From Clostridium zeae (GTDB lineage Bacteria; Bacillota; Clostridia; Clostridiales; Clostridiaceae): a stretch of DNA of 64,000 nucleotides. The translations under genes and the position numbers were made by a program. The notes beneath the pieces were generated by a model, which was given only the letters and a program-made list of their open reading frames with translations, searched no databases and had not been told where the DNA came from. This document shows, in pieces, positions 45,971 to 55,616 of this stretch. The stretch lies in the NCBI RefSeq assembly GCF_017312485.1, contig NZ_BMBA01000011.1:51167-115166 (forward strand), given 5' to 3'. Numbering within the stretch: position 1 is the stretch's first letter; each line of letters starts with the position of its first letter.

Positions 45971-46184
45971 GAAATTTAGGTGTTGCTACAGGAGATATTA
46001 TCTGATTGAGCAATTAGAATTAAATGATTTACGGAAATGAAATAGCCTTTAAAAATCACTAAAGAGTAAAACTTTATTGTCTGAACTAAGTGAGTTATAA
46101 AGTTTTAGCTATTTCATTGGAGAAGATCATATTAATTCTTTGCGAAAATCAGTGAAATATCGGAGGTAGCAACACCTAAATTTC
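45971..46184. repeat. Complete palindromic repeat element, copy 2 (214 bp)
   Basis: The ends GAAATTTAGGTGTTGCTAC and GTAGCAACACCTAAATTTC are perfect inverted repeats. Inside, ATGAAATAGC (46037-46046) pairs with GCTATTTCAT (46108-46117) and AAACTTTAT (46069-46077) with ATAAAGTTT (46097-46105). Compared with copy 1, every stem has changed on both sides in a compensating way. It ends 18 nt from the stop codon of the response regulator gene. Confidence 0.9.
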
Positions 46185-46202
46185 AACGCACATCTAAAAA
46201 TA

Positions 46203-47744
46203 CTAATTAATAAACTGCTTTTCTTTGAATTCTTGTGGAGTTATTCCCGTTACACTCTTAAAAGCCTTTGTAAACTGCTTTGAATCAGAATATCCTACAG
46301 CTTCGGCAACCTCATAAACCTTAAGTTCTTGCTCTTTTAAAAGCTCCTGAGCTTTTTTAACTCTTATGTTTCTTAAATAATTTATAAAGTTCTCTCCTGT
46401 ATGCTCTTTAAATACCTGTGAGAAGTAACTATAATTAACAGATACTACATTTGATACCACAGTAAGTGATAGATTTTTAGAATAATTATCATTTATATAC
46501 TCGATAGCTTTTCCTATAAAACTCTTATCACATAAAGCTCTTCTCATTTCAAAAAGCAGCTCATCAACATAAAGCACTAATTCTTTAAGTTCATAATAAA
46601 ATTCTCTATAGTTACTAAAATTTAAAATATTGTTTATAAACTCAAGCTTATACTTTAACTCTAGGTTATTAGACAATTGTTGATCTAAATAACTTTTAAT
46701 ATTTTTCAGCAACTTTTCATTACATCTCTCTAGATATACGATACCATGTTTTCTAACAACTTCTTCAGCATATATTAGTTGAAGAAATTCAATTATCTTA
46801 TCTCGCCTTTTAGTTCCAATTAAATTAATAAGTTTTTCCACGATTTCATTTTGAACAATACTTTTATTTTTATCCAATATATAGTCATAAGTTGTAAGAT
46901 ATCTATTTTCCTTGTATATTAAATTGCTCTTTAAAGCAAGTATAGCATTCTTATACCCTAATTTAAATTGATTAAAATCAGTTAAGTTATTACTTACTCC
47001 GCAGCAGTATCCATATTTTTTATTTTCATTAATCCAATTTCTTATATCAGCTATCGCATTAATGTCACTATATATTATATTAAGGTTTCCTTGATTATCA
47101 ACAAAGGCAGAAACCTTTTCTTCTTGCCGTATAATTGCTTTTAGAAGCTCATCATATTTTTCATTTCTTTCTGTTTCAGTAATCATCATTAAGTCCTTCT
47201 TAAACAAAACAGCTAAATAATAAGAACTTTCGTCAATTCCCTGACAAAGCTTTGTTAATTCCTCTTTTACCGTATCATCGTTAAGCCTTTCATTTAATAG
47301 TATTATATTAAACCTATTGCTAATTTCATTTATTAACTCAATGCTTTCCTTATTACTATTTTCAATAGCTAGATCATACTCTTTTTCTATCTTTTCAATA
47401 GACTCGTATAGTTCATTCTTTTTTATAGGCTTTAATAAGTAATCCTTCGCACCGTATCTCAATGCTTCTACTGCATAATTAAAATCATCGTAACCGCTAA
47501 GAATCAATGTTGGAATTCTTATTTCTTCTTTATTTAATCTTTTCAAAAATTCTATTCCATCACAATCAGGCATTCTTATATCAGTAATTACAAAAAATAT
47601 TTCGTCATTCTTTACTTTATCCAATGCGTCAATCCCATTTGAACATAAAATAGTTTCATATTTATCTTCATATCTTCTTTTAATTATGGATTCAAGTCCA
47701 TTTCGTATAAACTTTTCATCATCAACTATCAAAACCTTTTTCAA
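46203..47744 (-). CDS. YesN-type response regulator (receiver plus AraC DNA-binding domain)
   Basis: 513 residues: an N-terminal receiver with VDDEK, phosphoacceptor Asp in ITDIRMPDCDG near 54 and the Lys in DYLLKP; a long helical middle region; and a C-terminal AraC-type double helix-turn-helix (about 410-508) with NYSYFSQVFKEHTGENFINYLR and AVGYSDSKQFTKAFKSVTGITPQEF. In Bacillus such proteins pair with YesM kinases to switch on sugar importers. It is 14 nt after the kinase gene. Confidence 0.92.
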   Translation of the reverse strand: MKKVLIVDDEKFIRNGLESIIKRRYEDKYETILCSNGIDALDKVKNDEIFFVITDIRMPDCDGIEFLKRLNKEEIRIPTLILSGYDDFNYAVEALRYGAKDYLLKPIKKNELYESIEKIEKEYDLAIENSNKESIELINEISNRFNIILLNERLNDDTVKEELTKLCQGIDESSYYLAVLFKKDLMMITETERNEKYDELLKAIIRQEEKVSAFVDNQGNLNIIYSDINAIADIRNWINENKKYGYCCGVSNNLTDFNQFKLGYKNAILALKSNLIYKENRYLTTYDYILDKNKSIVQNEIVEKLINLIGTKRRDKIIEFLQLIYAEEVVRKHGIVYLERCNEKLLKNIKSYLDQQLSNNLELKYKLEFINNILNFSNYREFYYELKELVLYVDELLFEMRRALCDKSFIGKAIEYINDNYSKNLSLTVVSNVVSVNYSYFSQVFKEHTGENFINYLRNIRVKKAQELLKEQELKVYEVAEAVGYSDSKQFTKAFKSVTGITPQEFKEKQFIN

Positions 47745-47758
47745 ATAGCCTCTCCACC

Positions 47759-49567
47759 TTACCTTGGTAATTTTAGTATTATCTTTGTAAAATAATCTTT
47801 TTTACTGACTATATCGATGCCATAATACTCTCCATAATAAATCTTTATTCTTTCATATACATTTTTCATTCCAAGTCCATGCTTTGTATTTTGTTCACTG
47901 CTATTTAAAAACTCTTTTAATTCTATAAGACTAGCCTCATCTATACCACAACCGTTATCTGTAATAGTTATATAGGTGAATTGTTCATCCTCCTTACCAT
48001 CCACAACTATTGTGCCATCCTCTTTTACAAGTTTCTTACTCAATCCATGTTTCACTGCATTCTCAACTAATGGTTGAAGAGATAACTTAAGCACCTCCTT
48101 GTCCATTAATTTTTCATCAATATTTATTCTTAAATTTATGTCGTGCTCAAACCTTATACCCATCAATGCTATATAATTTTTGATATGGTTTATCTCCTCA
48201 AACAAAGGTACATAATCCCTATCCCACTTCATGTTATACCTCATCATATCTCCAAGGCTTGCCAAGGAATCTGATACAGTATAGTTCTCTTCTATCTCTG
48301 CCATCATTCTTATGTTTTCTAGTGTATTATATAAAAAATGAGCATCTAACTGATTTTTTAAGGCTTTCAATTCAGCTTCTTTAGTTACAGTTTTCTTGTC
48401 TATACTATCCTTTATAAGCACATTTATTTTATTTACTAACTGTCTAAAATGGTGGGCTAAAAGACCAATCTCATCATTACTGTAAACAGGTATTTCTACA
48501 TTTAAGTCTCCCCCACGAACTTTCTTTAGAGATCTTATAATTATATATAGTCTCCTTAGTATTATATTTGTTATGTAGTATATTATTAAAGAAAGCATAA
48601 CTATAAGAAAAATAGTCCCTATTACGAATAAATTTCTAGTATATTTTATGCTCCCATTCACTTTACCAATGTCTATTATACTAACTAGGTAACAATCTTC
48701 TATAGGAGCTGCCTTGTATGCCACAGTGTATTCAGTAAAACCATCTTTATATGAAAATCTACCATTATTACCTTGAGTTTTCTCTTGAAATGCATCAAAG
48801 AACTTTGTCTTATTGAATTTGGAGTTTTGCTCAAAAGCATTGTCTTTGTTGCCATACATTTTCCCATTTTTATTTACCAAAAGCATTTCATTGCTATCAT
48901 CATTTGAATTCTCGTACATCTTTGGGAAGAAATTTTTCGAATCCATATTTATTCTTACTATACCAATATGTTTATCTTCAGGGTATCTTAGCTCTCGATT
49001 AAGAGAAACTACTTGCTTAGGATCCCCCTCATTAGTAACTACAGCTTTATTAATATCTCTATCAAAATGATTAATATCCCAATAAACCTTTGTATTATTT
49101 TCAAGTGTCTTTTGAAACCACAAATTGTCCTTTATTCTGTTTTCTCTATAAATCAAAGGCCATATCTCATTTACCTTTTCATTATCAGTAAAAATATTTA
49201 TTCCTTCAATCATGGCATTGTTGTACTGAAGACTTACGATATCCTTATAGGTTGTATTGTTAAATTTCACAAGTTCCTCAGCGCTATACTCTTCAGTTCC
49301 CCCTATAAAAGCTAACATCTCTTTATTATTTATTACAATTTGTATGATGTTGCCCATTATGCTCATATTTCTATATATATTCTGATATTCAGCATCTAGC
49401 TTATAGTCACTTTGCTTTAATATATCTTCACGATTTCTTTTCTGAATCGTTCCATAAGATATTGATACAACCGCTAGTATAGGTATGGCTATTACACTTA
49501 TGTAAGAAATAAGAAATTTTTTTATAAGGGTAGTATTGTTAAACTTTTCAATAAGTTTTTTTATCAT
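47759..49567 (-). CDS. YesM-type sensor histidine kinase
   Basis: 602 residues: two membrane segments (about 15-38 and 300-322) flank a long extracellular sensor, followed by HAMP, then a His_kinase/LytS-type domain with the phosphorylated His in LDAHFLYNTLENIRMM and an HATPase domain with DNGCGID and HGLGMKNVYERI. The start is the ATG at 49565-49567 with GGGGGC upstream; an ATG nine codons earlier lacks a fitting ribosome site. It lies just after the sugar-binding lipoprotein gene and its terminator. Confidence 0.92.
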   Translation of the reverse strand: MIKKLIEKFNNTTLIKKFLISYISVIAIPILAVVSISYGTIQKRNREDILKQSDYKLDAEYQNIYRNMSIMGNIIQIVINNKEMLAFIGGTEEYSAEELVKFNNTTYKDIVSLQYNNAMIEGINIFTDNEKVNEIWPLIYRENRIKDNLWFQKTLENNTKVYWDINHFDRDINKAVVTNEGDPKQVVSLNRELRYPEDKHIGIVRINMDSKNFFPKMYENSNDDSNEMLLVNKNGKMYGNKDNAFEQNSKFNKTKFFDAFQEKTQGNNGRFSYKDGFTEYTVAYKAAPIEDCYLVSIIDIGKVNGSIKYTRNLFVIGTIFLIVMLSLIIYYITNIILRRLYIIIRSLKKVRGGDLNVEIPVYSNDEIGLLAHHFRQLVNKINVLIKDSIDKKTVTKEAELKALKNQLDAHFLYNTLENIRMMAEIEENYTVSDSLASLGDMMRYNMKWDRDYVPLFEEINHIKNYIALMGIRFEHDINLRINIDEKLMDKEVLKLSLQPLVENAVKHGLSKKLVKEDGTIVVDGKEDEQFTYITITDNGCGIDEASLIELKEFLNSSEQNTKHGLGMKNVYERIKIYYGEYYGIDIVSKKDYFTKIILKLPR

Positions 49568-49727
49568 TCTCTGCCCCCATTTAAAGGTTTTCATTTTTGC
49601 ACAAAAACCTAGTACTCACCTATTACGCACTTAATCTTCACTGTTTTTATAGGAGATGGTAAATGTTTTTTTCATCTTATTATACCATATTTTTTTCAAT
49701 ATTTGAATTTATTTGAAATTAAATTAT

Positions 49728-49761
49728 GGTGCTGCCTTGAACTTTCATTCAAGACAACACC
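49728..49761 (-). terminator. Hairpin after the solute-binding gene
   Basis: GGTGCTGCCTTGAA pairs with TTCAAGACAACACC (two mismatches) about 13 nt after the stop. The T run is weak, so partial read-through into the kinase gene is possible. Confidence 0.65.
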
Positions 49762-49774
49762 TTATTATAGTTTA

Positions 49775-51412
49775 CTATTTAACGCCTAATTTCTTCTTGT
49801 TAGATTCATATTGTTTTTGTTTGTAATCCATAACCTTATTGAATCCAGCTTCATCTCTCTTCTTCTTGAATTCAGCAAATATGCTATCGAATTCAGCGTC
49901 TGACTTAGCCATTAATAACTTAGGAAGTGTAGCACCAAAAAGTTGTTCTATCTTTGTATTTGCTATTCCTTCTGCATTATCTCCAGTTGGTTTAGTATTA
50001 TCAAATACTGCGTAGCTTACAGTCTTTCCTTTTGTCCAATCTTCCATAGCCTTGATTGGAGCTGATGATGGAGGAGCCCACTTAAGTTGTAGATTAGTAT
50101 CCATTAACATCCAGTAAGTAAATGATGCACCGTATTTCTTATCGAATGCAGCTCTATCTGAGTTTAATAAATCAAGAACTTCTGGTTTAAATTGTTCTTT
50201 TCCGTCTATTGTATCGTAAGTTACACCTTTTTCACCAAGGAATAAATCTTTATTACCTTCTTCACTGATTAGATAGCTTATGAATCTTATAGCTCTCTTC
50301 GGATCTTTACAAGCCTTAGATACAAGAGTTACTGTCCAACCACCTAAACTGTCTCCTGAAAGCTTTGATTGTTCTTTCTTAGAGTTTTTAGGTCCATCTA
50401 CAGCTATATATATTGAGTTAGGATCTTTCTTGTATAATGCTAATTGTTGTGTAGCCATATCTGATCTCTGATATAGCATAGCGAAGTATCTGCCTTGAGC
50501 GATCTTTTCTTCCATTTGTGATCTCTTATCAACAAATATGTCTTTTGCTAAAAGTCCCATTTCGTTAGCTTTTCTGAAAGTCTTTAGCCAGTTTATATAT
50601 TCTGGGTCAGTTTGTCTATCATAGAATTTTCCATCCTTATCCATTGGGATAGATAAGAAGTTTTGAAGATAAGCTTCAAAAGAATAGTTTCCTGTATCTC
50701 CAAATTCATGGAAACCTATTGGGATTAGTGGTTGACCATTTACAGTACCAAACTTTTCTTTAGCAGCTTTTAAAGCATTAAGAAATCCTTCTGGAGTTGA
50801 CATATCTGGCTTTCCTAAAGCTTCATACATGTCTTTTCTTACTAAGAAAGTTTGATTTGATGGTTTAAGATCCTTATATTTATCGAAATCTTTTAAAGAT
50901 GATGATGCATTTGGATATTCATAAACGTGACCATCTTCTTGTTTGTACCAGTCAAGTTTTTGTTGATCTGCAACTTTAGTAAAGTATAAATCATACTTTT
51001 GCGCTAATTCATCTAGTGGAGATACTAATCCACCTTGAATCATAGTCTTAATTGCAGCGTCATTACAATCTAAAGTTAAAATATCTGGAAGTTTACCTGA
51101 AGCTATCATAGTATTTACTTTTTCAGCTTCATTACCAGCTGGTGATATTAGATTAAGAGTAACACCAGTTTTCTTAGTTACGTACTTAGAAATAGCATCA
51201 TCTTGCCATTTCTTAGTAAACCATGAATAGTTTACGTACCAATCAAGAGTTATAGGTGAAGTATCTTCCTTCCAACCTGGTTGGTCTGCAGTTGTAGTGC
51301 TAGCTTGCTCAGTTTTATCGTCTTTCTTATTACCACAGCCTGCAAAAAATGCCATACTTATTACAGTTGCTAGACCTATGGTTAAAACCTTAAAAATTTT
51401 CTTCTTGACCAT
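49775..51412 (-). CDS. Extracellular solute-binding lipoprotein (LplA-type, sugar)
   Basis: 545 residues, long as usual for LplA/YtcQ-type binding proteins of oligosaccharide importers. The lipoprotein signal ends in FFAGC with C26 lipidated. The mature domain has the family 1 binding-protein pattern: SGKLPDILTL, GGLVSPLDELAQKYDLYF, and a late RAIRFISYLISEEGNKDLFLGEKG. It is the third gene after the two permeases on the same strand. The sugar is unknown; relatives import plant or host polysaccharide fragments. Confidence 0.9.
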   Translation of the reverse strand: MVKKKIFKVLTIGLATVISMAFFAGCGNKKDDKTEQASTTTADQPGWKEDTSPITLDWYVNYSWFTKKWQDDAISKYVTKKTGVTLNLISPAGNEAEKVNTMIASGKLPDILTLDCNDAAIKTMIQGGLVSPLDELAQKYDLYFTKVADQQKLDWYKQEDGHVYEYPNASSSLKDFDKYKDLKPSNQTFLVRKDMYEALGKPDMSTPEGFLNALKAAKEKFGTVNGQPLIPIGFHEFGDTGNYSFEAYLQNFLSIPMDKDGKFYDRQTDPEYINWLKTFRKANEMGLLAKDIFVDKRSQMEEKIAQGRYFAMLYQRSDMATQQLALYKKDPNSIYIAVDGPKNSKKEQSKLSGDSLGGWTVTLVSKACKDPKRAIRFISYLISEEGNKDLFLGEKGVTYDTIDGKEQFKPEVLDLLNSDRAAFDKKYGASFTYWMLMDTNLQLKWAPPSSAPIKAMEDWTKGKTVSYAVFDNTKPTGDNAEGIANTKIEQLFGATLPKLLMAKSDAEFDSIFAEFKKKRDEAGFNKVMDYKQKQYESNKKKLGVK

Positions 51413-51505
51413 ACTTAGTCCCCCCTAAGATTATTATATTTATACTAACTTCTGATTAAATTTATTAGGATTTAAATAAGTTAACTTAATGTTAATCAGA
51501 AATTG

Positions 51506-52402
51506 TTAACCCTTTACTGAACCTAAAAGCATTCCTTTTACAAAGTACTTTTGAAGGAATGGATAAACACATACTATTGGGAATGTAGTAACAACCATTG
51601 TCGCAAGCTTTATAGTCTGCTGTGTTACTGTGGATACACCTAGAGCTCCTGGCATGTTCGAGCTCATTGCACTTGCACCAGTTTGAGCTACAATCTTATA
51701 TAAATAAGTTTGTATAGGCTGCAAATCATTGTTGTTTATATATATCATTCCTGTAAAATAGTCATTCCATTGATAAACTCCATGGAATAAAGCTATAGTT
51801 GCGATTACTGGAAGTGATATAGGTATTACTACTCTAATGAATATTTTAAAATCTGTAGCTCCATCTATCCTAGCAGCTTCCTCCAACGAAGGTGGAATCT
51901 GGCTAAAGAAGGATTTAAAGATAAGCAAGTCATAAAAACTAAATGCTGCTGGTATTATATAAACTAAAAAGTTATCTAACATTCCTAAATTTCTAATAAG
52001 TAAGTATAAAGGTATCAAACCACCACTAAAAAATAGTGTTATTAGTCCTAAAGTTGTATATATACTTCTTCCAACTAAACTCTTTTTTGAAAGCGCATAA
52101 GCTACCATTGCTGTAAAGAAAACATGTACTACAGTTCCTATTACAGTCTTAGCTACAGTTACACCTAACGCTTTTATGATTCCTGCATTACTAAATACTG
52201 CTTTATAATTATCTAGCGTAAACTTTCTTGGCCACCAGTAGATTCCTCCAAGCATAGCATCTTGCCCTTCATTAAAAGAATTTACTAATGTATACCAAAT
52301 TGGATATATAGTTATAAAGCAAATTACTATCATAATAAGGATATTTATAGTATCAAATATCGCTTCGCCTTTAGTACGGCGTTTTAAAAAATTTATTTTC
52401 AT
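51506..52402 (-). CDS. Carbohydrate ABC permease, LplC type
   Basis: 298 residues with six membrane segments. The conserved permease loop EEAARIDGATDFKIFIRVVIPISLPVIA is intact, and it ends with the family-typical GMLLGSVKG. It begins 12 nt after the LplB-type gene, so both form the channel of one importer. AGGAGGAGC precedes the ATG. Confidence 0.92.
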   Translation of the reverse strand: MKINFLKRRTKGEAIFDTINILIMIVICFITIYPIWYTLVNSFNEGQDAMLGGIYWWPRKFTLDNYKAVFSNAGIIKALGVTVAKTVIGTVVHVFFTAMVAYALSKKSLVGRSIYTTLGLITLFFSGGLIPLYLLIRNLGMLDNFLVYIIPAAFSFYDLLIFKSFFSQIPPSLEEAARIDGATDFKIFIRVVIPISLPVIATIALFHGVYQWNDYFTGMIYINNNDLQPIQTYLYKIVAQTGASAMSSNMPGALGVSTVTQQTIKLATMVVTTFPIVCVYPFLQKYFVKGMLLGSVKG

Positions 52403-52414
52403 ACCTTGCTCCTC

Positions 52415-53389
52415 CTAGAATAATGATGTATCATTCATCTTTTTGCTTACAAAATTAGCAGACCATAAAAGCATAAATGCTATTACTGATTTAAACAATC
52501 CTACTGCTGTTGCATAAGAGAATCTTGCTTGTTGTAAACCCATTCTATAAACATATACATCTAAAACGTCACTAGCACTAGCATTTAATTGGTTCTTTAA
52601 AACCATTATTTGATCAAAATTAGTGTTTAAAAGTCCAGATACTGCAAGTATAAATAGTAGTGCTATAGTAGGCTTTATGCAAGGTAAAGTTATACTTATC
52701 ATCTTTCTAATTCTTCCAGCACCATCAGTGGTTGCTGCTTCATACAGCTCGGGATCTACCCCTGCTATTGCCGCAAGATATATTATAGCTGACCAACCCA
52801 ATTCTTTCCACAACTCTGATATTACTGATATCTGCCAAAAATACTTTGGTTCCCCAAGGTAGGTAATCGGCTCTTTTATTATGTGTAAACTCGTTAATAT
52901 TGTATTGAGTATCCCTACATCTGAAAGCCAGTTCATCATTATTCCACCTAAGATTACCCATGACAAAAAGTGTGGAAGGTATGATATAGTTTGTACAAAT
53001 TTTTTGAACTTTATAGATGTAAGCTCATTTAGCATCAATGCAAATATTATCGGTAATGGAAAACATACTATAAGTTTAAATATGCTGATACCTAGTGTAT
53101 TTTTCATTACATTCATGAAATTCTCATCAGCTAAAAACTCTTTAAAGTATTGAAGTCCTACCCATGGTGCTTCTGATATAGGTTTAGTAATATTGTACTT
53201 TTTAAAAGCAATTACTACCCCATACATTGGTATGTAGGAAAATATAATCATCCATATAACTCCAAGCCACGCCATGACTTGCAGCTGCTTTTGATTCTTA
53301 AACTTTAGTTTCATCTTGTCAAACTTTTCTTTGAATGGTACGTTGTTTTTTGATTTATTTATTGCTACGGCTGTTCCTCGTTCCTGCAT
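52415..53389 (-). CDS. Carbohydrate ABC permease, LplB type
   Basis: 324 residues: six membrane segments and the loop YEAATTDGAGRIRKMISITLPCIKPTI. A basic N-terminal stretch of about 35 residues precedes the first helix. It is the first gene of the importer operon. AAGGGGG precedes the ATG. There is no ATPase gene, as usual for such systems, which share MsmX-type ATPases. Two TGTAAACGTT repeats lie upstream. Confidence 0.92.
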   Translation of the reverse strand: MQERGTAVAINKSKNNVPFKEKFDKMKLKFKNQKQLQVMAWLGVIWMIIFSYIPMYGVVIAFKKYNITKPISEAPWVGLQYFKEFLADENFMNVMKNTLGISIFKLIVCFPLPIIFALMLNELTSIKFKKFVQTISYLPHFLSWVILGGIMMNWLSDVGILNTILTSLHIIKEPITYLGEPKYFWQISVISELWKELGWSAIIYLAAIAGVDPELYEAATTDGAGRIRKMISITLPCIKPTIALLFILAVSGLLNTNFDQIMVLKNQLNASASDVLDVYVYRMGLQQARFSYATAVGLFKSVIAFMLLWSANFVSKKMNDTSLF

Positions 53390-53408
53390 CCTTTTTCCCC
53401 CTTACTGC

Positions 53409-53450
53409 AACGTTTACAAGTATTATTTTACAACGCTTCGAACGTTTACA
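53409..53450. promoter_or_regulatory. Two cre-like direct repeats before the sugar importer operon
   Basis: On the minus strand TGTAAACGTT occurs at 53450-53441 and 53418-53409, 32 bases (three helical turns) apart, 20-61 nt before the operon start. Both match the conserved half of a catabolite-repression (CcpA) or LacI-family site; the distal halves are poor. The remainder of the 53390-53732 gap is AT-rich with one terminator. Confidence 0.5.
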
Positions 53451-53605
53451 TAAGTAATCGTTTTTTGTTTTTGGTGTCATTTTTTTGGTTTGTTTTTATA
53501 AGTTATTACTATTTTAATATTTCTTTATTCTTTAACTTGTATTATGTTTTAAGTCTATTCCGCATACTTATTAACAGATCTCATTGAATTATAAATTTTA
53601 AAAGA

Positions 53606-53645
53606 ATAAAAAAATAGTAACTTAAATTTAAAAGTTACTATTTTG
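53606..53645 (-). terminator. Terminator of the glycosyltransferase gene
   Basis: AAAATAGTAACTT pairs perfectly with AAGTTACTATTTT around an AT loop; on the minus strand a T-rich tail follows, some 90 nt after the stop. Confidence 0.8.
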
Positions 53646-53732
53646 AACATAGTTACAATATTATTAATTATCTGATGCTCTAAAGATAAAACACCTAAGC
53701 TTTACATGGGTTATGATAAGTTTAAATTCTAT

Positions 53733-55214
53733 TTATTGCTTAGCTGCTGAAATTATACTACTATTAGAATCTACTATTTTAAGGTTATTTTCTTTAATTA
53801 ACTTTAATGATGCATCATTATTATCTAAAAATAGAATGCTGTATTTATCTGTATTTAAGAATTCCTTTATACCACCACTTTTTGCTTTTCCATCTTTGAA
53901 AAGTTCTAAAGCAAATACATTTCTTTGGTTCCAATCCGTACCTTCAACTTGAGTCGGTCTATAAACATAAGAAGTATACTTATCCAAAGATATGTTGCTA
54001 TCTCTTAGATAATTTTCAAACACATCTATCGGTTCAGTCCTAATATAATTTAATAACTTATATTCATATAATCCTGCTGTCGATGCAATAATTAAGCACA
54101 ATATAATAGGGTATACACTTTTTCTAAAGCTTTGAATACTATACTCAGCCATACATCCTATCAACAATGCTAATGGTGGATATATAGGGAATATATACCA
54201 CGCTAATTTTGTTTTGGCAATTGAAAATAAAATCAGTGGTAGCACTACCCATATTATCAATCCTATATACTCATTAAGGTTGTCTTTAATAGCATATCGT
54301 ATATTTCTTGATATTATTAATATAAACAGAAGTAATATAAAAACAGCAATATACCATCTATAATACACAACCAAATCTAAAATATAATCATACCAAGGGC
54401 CTGTATGTCCCTCTATTGGTGAGTTAGTTCTAGAAAGTAAATCATAGCTTATCATATCATGAATAAATTTAAAACCATCATATCTTATTCTTATAAGTGC
54501 CCATACAAGAATAGGTCCAAAGCTGCATCCAATGAATATAAGCCATTGTCTCCAATTAAATTTTAAAATTAGTTTTGTAATTATTAAATATAATCCAACA
54601 ATAGCAACTATAGCCATAGTATGCCAACTCTTAGCTAAGAATGCTAATGAAAAGGCTAGTCCAGTTACATATATGTAATTCTTCTTATAATATGAATTTA
54701 TTGCCGCTATAATTGAAATTGTAAATAGCAGAACATAGATTGAATCCGCATCTCCACTTCTTGCCCCATGAAACTGTAAAAAATGTATTGAAGTGGCCAT
54801 AACCCCAGCTGATACTAGTGATGCAATTCTTCCGAATCTCTTGTATGAGAAAACTGCTACAATAATTATAGTTAAAAAGGCACTGAAAACTGACATAGCT
54901 CTAAATCCTATTAGATTATATCCAAATATCTTAAATCCCAAAATTATTCCCCAGTAACTTAGTGGTGGTTTTAAGTTATAGTAGTCATTTTCATAATTAA
55001 AAGTATTTAATATATAATTATTATTTTTAAGCATTTCATAAGCATTAACTCCGTGTCTAGCCTCATCCCAATCTTTTATAGGCTCTACTCCTAGTCTAAA
55101 TACTAAGTTAAAAACAGTTATAGCTAAGATTATCAGTAACAAAACGTAGTAGTACTTATATAAAATTTCTTTTAGCTTATTCCCCTTAATAGAAAGACTG
55201 TCCCTGTTGTTCAT
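53733..55214 (-). CDS. GT39-like (ArnT/PMT type) membrane glycosyltransferase
   Basis: 493 residues with about 11-13 membrane segments. Such enzymes move a sugar from a lipid-phosphate carrier to a surface polymer or protein at the outer face. The hallmark acidic pair occurs in the first outer loop as DWDEARHG, and LKPPLSYWG and FGARSGDAD-like segments (HGARSGDADS) follow, all typical of the ArnT/PMT group. The C-terminal 90 residues are soluble. The start is the ATG at 55212-55214 with GGAGG upstream. Next to an LCP protein it may act on a cell wall polymer. Confidence 0.85.
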   Translation of the reverse strand: MNNRDSLSIKGNKLKEILYKYYYVLLLIILAITVFNLVFRLGVEPIKDWDEARHGVNAYEMLKNNNYILNTFNYENDYYNLKPPLSYWGIILGFKIFGYNLIGFRAMSVFSAFLTIIIVAVFSYKRFGRIASLVSAGVMATSIHFLQFHGARSGDADSIYVLLFTISIIAAINSYYKKNYIYVTGLAFSLAFLAKSWHTMAIVAIVGLYLIITKLILKFNWRQWLIFIGCSFGPILVWALIRIRYDGFKFIHDMISYDLLSRTNSPIEGHTGPWYDYILDLVVYYRWYIAVFILLLFILIISRNIRYAIKDNLNEYIGLIIWVVLPLILFSIAKTKLAWYIFPIYPPLALLIGCMAEYSIQSFRKSVYPIILCLIIASTAGLYEYKLLNYIRTEPIDVFENYLRDSNISLDKYTSYVYRPTQVEGTDWNQRNVFALELFKDGKAKSGGIKEFLNTDKYSILFLDNNDASLKLIKENNLKIVDSNSSIISAAKQ

Positions 55215-55301
55215 ATCATTTTCCTCCAAAATTATACGTTCAAATATGTACATATATAATATAGTACATAATAAGTACTTCTTACAATGATTAACTATCT
55301 T

Positions 55302-55419
55302 ATACAGTAAAAAAGCCGCTGAAGCGCTCTTCTTCAGTGAACTTTTTTAACGCATCTGCCTTTCCGAATGCATATGAGGAAAACTTGGCAGGCGAATAAG
55401 TTTTATTTTTTTACTGTAT
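55302..55419. ncRNA. Unexplained folded element, three-stem (118 bp)
   Basis: The ends ATACAGTAAAAAA (55302-55314) and TTTTTTTACTGTAT (55406-55419) pair. Between them lie hairpin A, CGCTGAAG (55317-55324) with CTTCAGTG (55332-55339), and hairpin B, CGC/CTGCC (351-360) with GGCAG/GCG (387-394), continued by TTTCC/GGAAA. The whole forms a three-way junction. On the minus strand the last stem ends in a T run like a terminator. It is not a riboswitch or RNA I recognise. It lies between the LCP gene and the glycosyltransferase gene. Confidence 0.5.
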
Positions 55420-55487
55420 TGCCATAAAAAACTTGCAAAAACATTGAGATATCTAGGTTTAGCTAGCTTAAAAATTTTATACTTTCA

Positions 55488-55540
55488 TATACAGTAAAAA
55501 AAGCATGAACCAATGTGTATGCTCTTTTAAACTTTTTAAC
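55488..55540. repeat. Shorter relative of the folded element
   Basis: TATACAGTAAAAAAAGC, a small hairpin (GCATGAACCAATGTGTATGC), then TTTAAACTTTTTAACC. It shares the end TATACAGTAAAAAA-GC and the following AACTTTTTTAAC with the element at 55302, but the second half is missing. On the minus strand the hairpin plus seven T could end the LCP transcript. Confidence 0.5.
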
Positions 55541-55616
55541 CAAACCTTAACTTGTAAAATTTTACACATAATTTTGATTATAAACCATATCCTGAATACT
55601 GTAAATAAAACAGAAA

